Shown piece by piece: positions 63,408 through 64,000 of a stretch of DNA of 64,000 nucleotides. Origin of the DNA: Streptomyces noursei (GTDB lineage: Bacteria > Actinomycetota > Actinomycetes > Streptomycetales > Streptomycetaceae); the NCBI RefSeq assembly GCF_016917755.1, contig NZ_CP070326.1, positions 8,742,001 through 8,806,000 of the forward strand. Reading direction: 5' to 3'. Position 1 is the first letter of the stretch. Every line of letters begins with the position of its first letter. The notes under the pieces were generated by a model. The model had not been told where the DNA came from. It was given only the letters and a program-made list of their open reading frames with translations, and did not search any database. Position numbers and translations under genes: made by a program.

Positions 63408-64000
63408 CTATACGGGCCGTCGGTCGCCGCGCGGCACCGGACGGGCTCGGGCCGGGCTCAGCAACGGCGCGTGCAGATCGCCGTAGCGCTCCCTGCGCCC
63501 GGCGATCTCGTCGAAGAGGAAGGTGAGTTGCCCCGGTTCGGTGCAGCCCGCGACCTCGTCCCAGGTGACCGGGGTGGAGACGGTCGGGGTGGCCCGGGCG
63601 CGCAGGGTGTAGACGGTCGCGGTGGTCTTGGCGGCGGCGTTCTGCGAGAAGTCGACGAAGACCTTGCCGGGCCGCAGCGCCCGGGTCATCTTGTGCGTGA
63701 CCAGGTCCCCCAGTGCGGCACCGGCCTCGACGGCCAGCGTCCGGGCGTAGGCCGTGGTGCGGTCGGCGGGGGTGGGCTCGACGGGCACGACGAGGTGCAG
63801 GCCCTTGGAGCCGCTGGTCTTGACATAGGCGTCGAGGCCGTCGGCGGCCAGCCTGTCGCGCAGCCAACGGGCGGCGGCACAGCACTCCACGACGGTGGCG
63901 GGGGCGCCCGGGTCCAGGTCGAAGACCAGCCGGTCGGCCATGCCGGGCGCGCCGCAGGTCCACTGCGGGGTGTGCAGTTCGACGACGAGGTTGGCGGCCC
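63408..64000 (-). CDS. ligD: LigD polymerase (primase-polymerase) domain, 5' partial
   Basis: The frame runs through the right end of the window. The visible part starts AANLVVELHTPQWT and continues with DRLVFDLDPGAPATV (metal-binding Asp pair), VKTSGSKGLHLVVPVEP and KVFVDFSQNAAAKTTATVYTLRARATPTVSTPV. This is the C-terminal half of the archaeo-eukaryotic primase-like LigD polymerase used in non-homologous end joining. Nuclease and ligase domains are not seen here, so it may be a standalone LigD-type polymerase as in many actinobacteria. Confidence 0.9.
   Translation of the reverse strand, partial: AANLVVELHTPQWTCGAPGMADRLVFDLDPGAPATVVECCAAARWLRDRLAADGLDAYVKTSGSKGLHLVVPVEPTPADRTTAYARTLAVEAGAALGDLVTHKMTRALRPGKVFVDFSQNAAAKTTATVYTLRARATPTVSTPVTWDEVAGCTEPGQLTFLFDEIAGRRERYGDLHAPLLSPARARPVPRGDRRPV

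Noticed and set aside
61897-63963. Long minus-strand frame across the MFS gene and LigD
   Set aside because: It is a shadow of two better-supported coding sequences in other frames.

Overview
The window is high-GC actinobacterial chromosome and almost certainly Streptomyces. The signs are frequent GTG/TTG starts, strong GGAGG-type ribosome sites, leaderless starts preceded by a TANNNT box, a divergent third EF-Tu (tuf3), a spore-associated-protein-like secreted protein, a GlgE pathway, WXG-type small proteins and one gene carrying the rare TTA codon.

Layout. 1-7.9 kb: a tightly packed operon for alpha-glucan made through maltose-1-phosphate (nucleotidyltransferase, GT4 glucosyltransferase, GlgE, GlgB) that runs by ATGA overlap into a CPA1 Na+/H+ antiporter. 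8-12 kb: an operon-like group of an IS701-like transposase protein whose catalytic Asp region is altered, a cyclic-nucleotide-binding histidine kinase with a TTA codon, and two SnoaL-fold proteins. 12.5-15.2 kb: two GNAT proteins, a very small basic ribosomal-type peptide and an SDR with an altered catalytic Lys. 15.7-19.6 kb: a disturbed segment in which an intact IS630-type element (11-bp inverted ends, TA duplication, transposase split by a -1 frame change) sits at the 5' end of a membrane-protein copy whose full-length paralogue lies 3 kb away, with an APH-fold kinase. 19.9-22.6 kb: five minus-strand genes forming two WXG/partner pairs, one with a long C-terminal extension, plus a downstream DUF3137-like protein. 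22.6-24.9 kb: decayed sequence (permease remnant, thioesterase and its truncated copy). 24.9-36 kb: mostly single genes, including a spermidine-synthase-like methyltransferase, patatin, EF-Tu3, a TVP38/DedA-type membrane protein, a flavin/PPOX protein, a frameshifted S41 peptidase and a SpoIIE-type phosphatase.

36-44.4 kb: divergent ohr/ohrR with a clear operator; a three-gene ACP-ketosynthase-hydrolase set; two duplicated secreted lytic transglycosylases that share promoter and leader sequence; a GH25 muramidase; and a SapA-like protein, together a cell-wall/extracytoplasmic block. 44.4-48.7 kb: four overlapping minus-strand genes (DUF1023 hydrolase, acyltransferase, histidine kinase, NarL-type regulator). 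48.8-57.7 kb: a mannoside-type utilisation locus (LacI regulator, ABC importer, GH5-like hydrolase, GH38 alpha-mannosidase) with a LacI-like operator inside the promoter.

57.7-64 kb: lipoprotein esterase, MT0933-like small protein, GNAT, cold-shock protein, D,D-carboxypeptidase, an MFS exporter with two TetR-like operator copies upstream, and the C-terminal part of a LigD polymerase domain running off the right edge. Family assignments come from reading translated sequences and motifs; no database search was possible.
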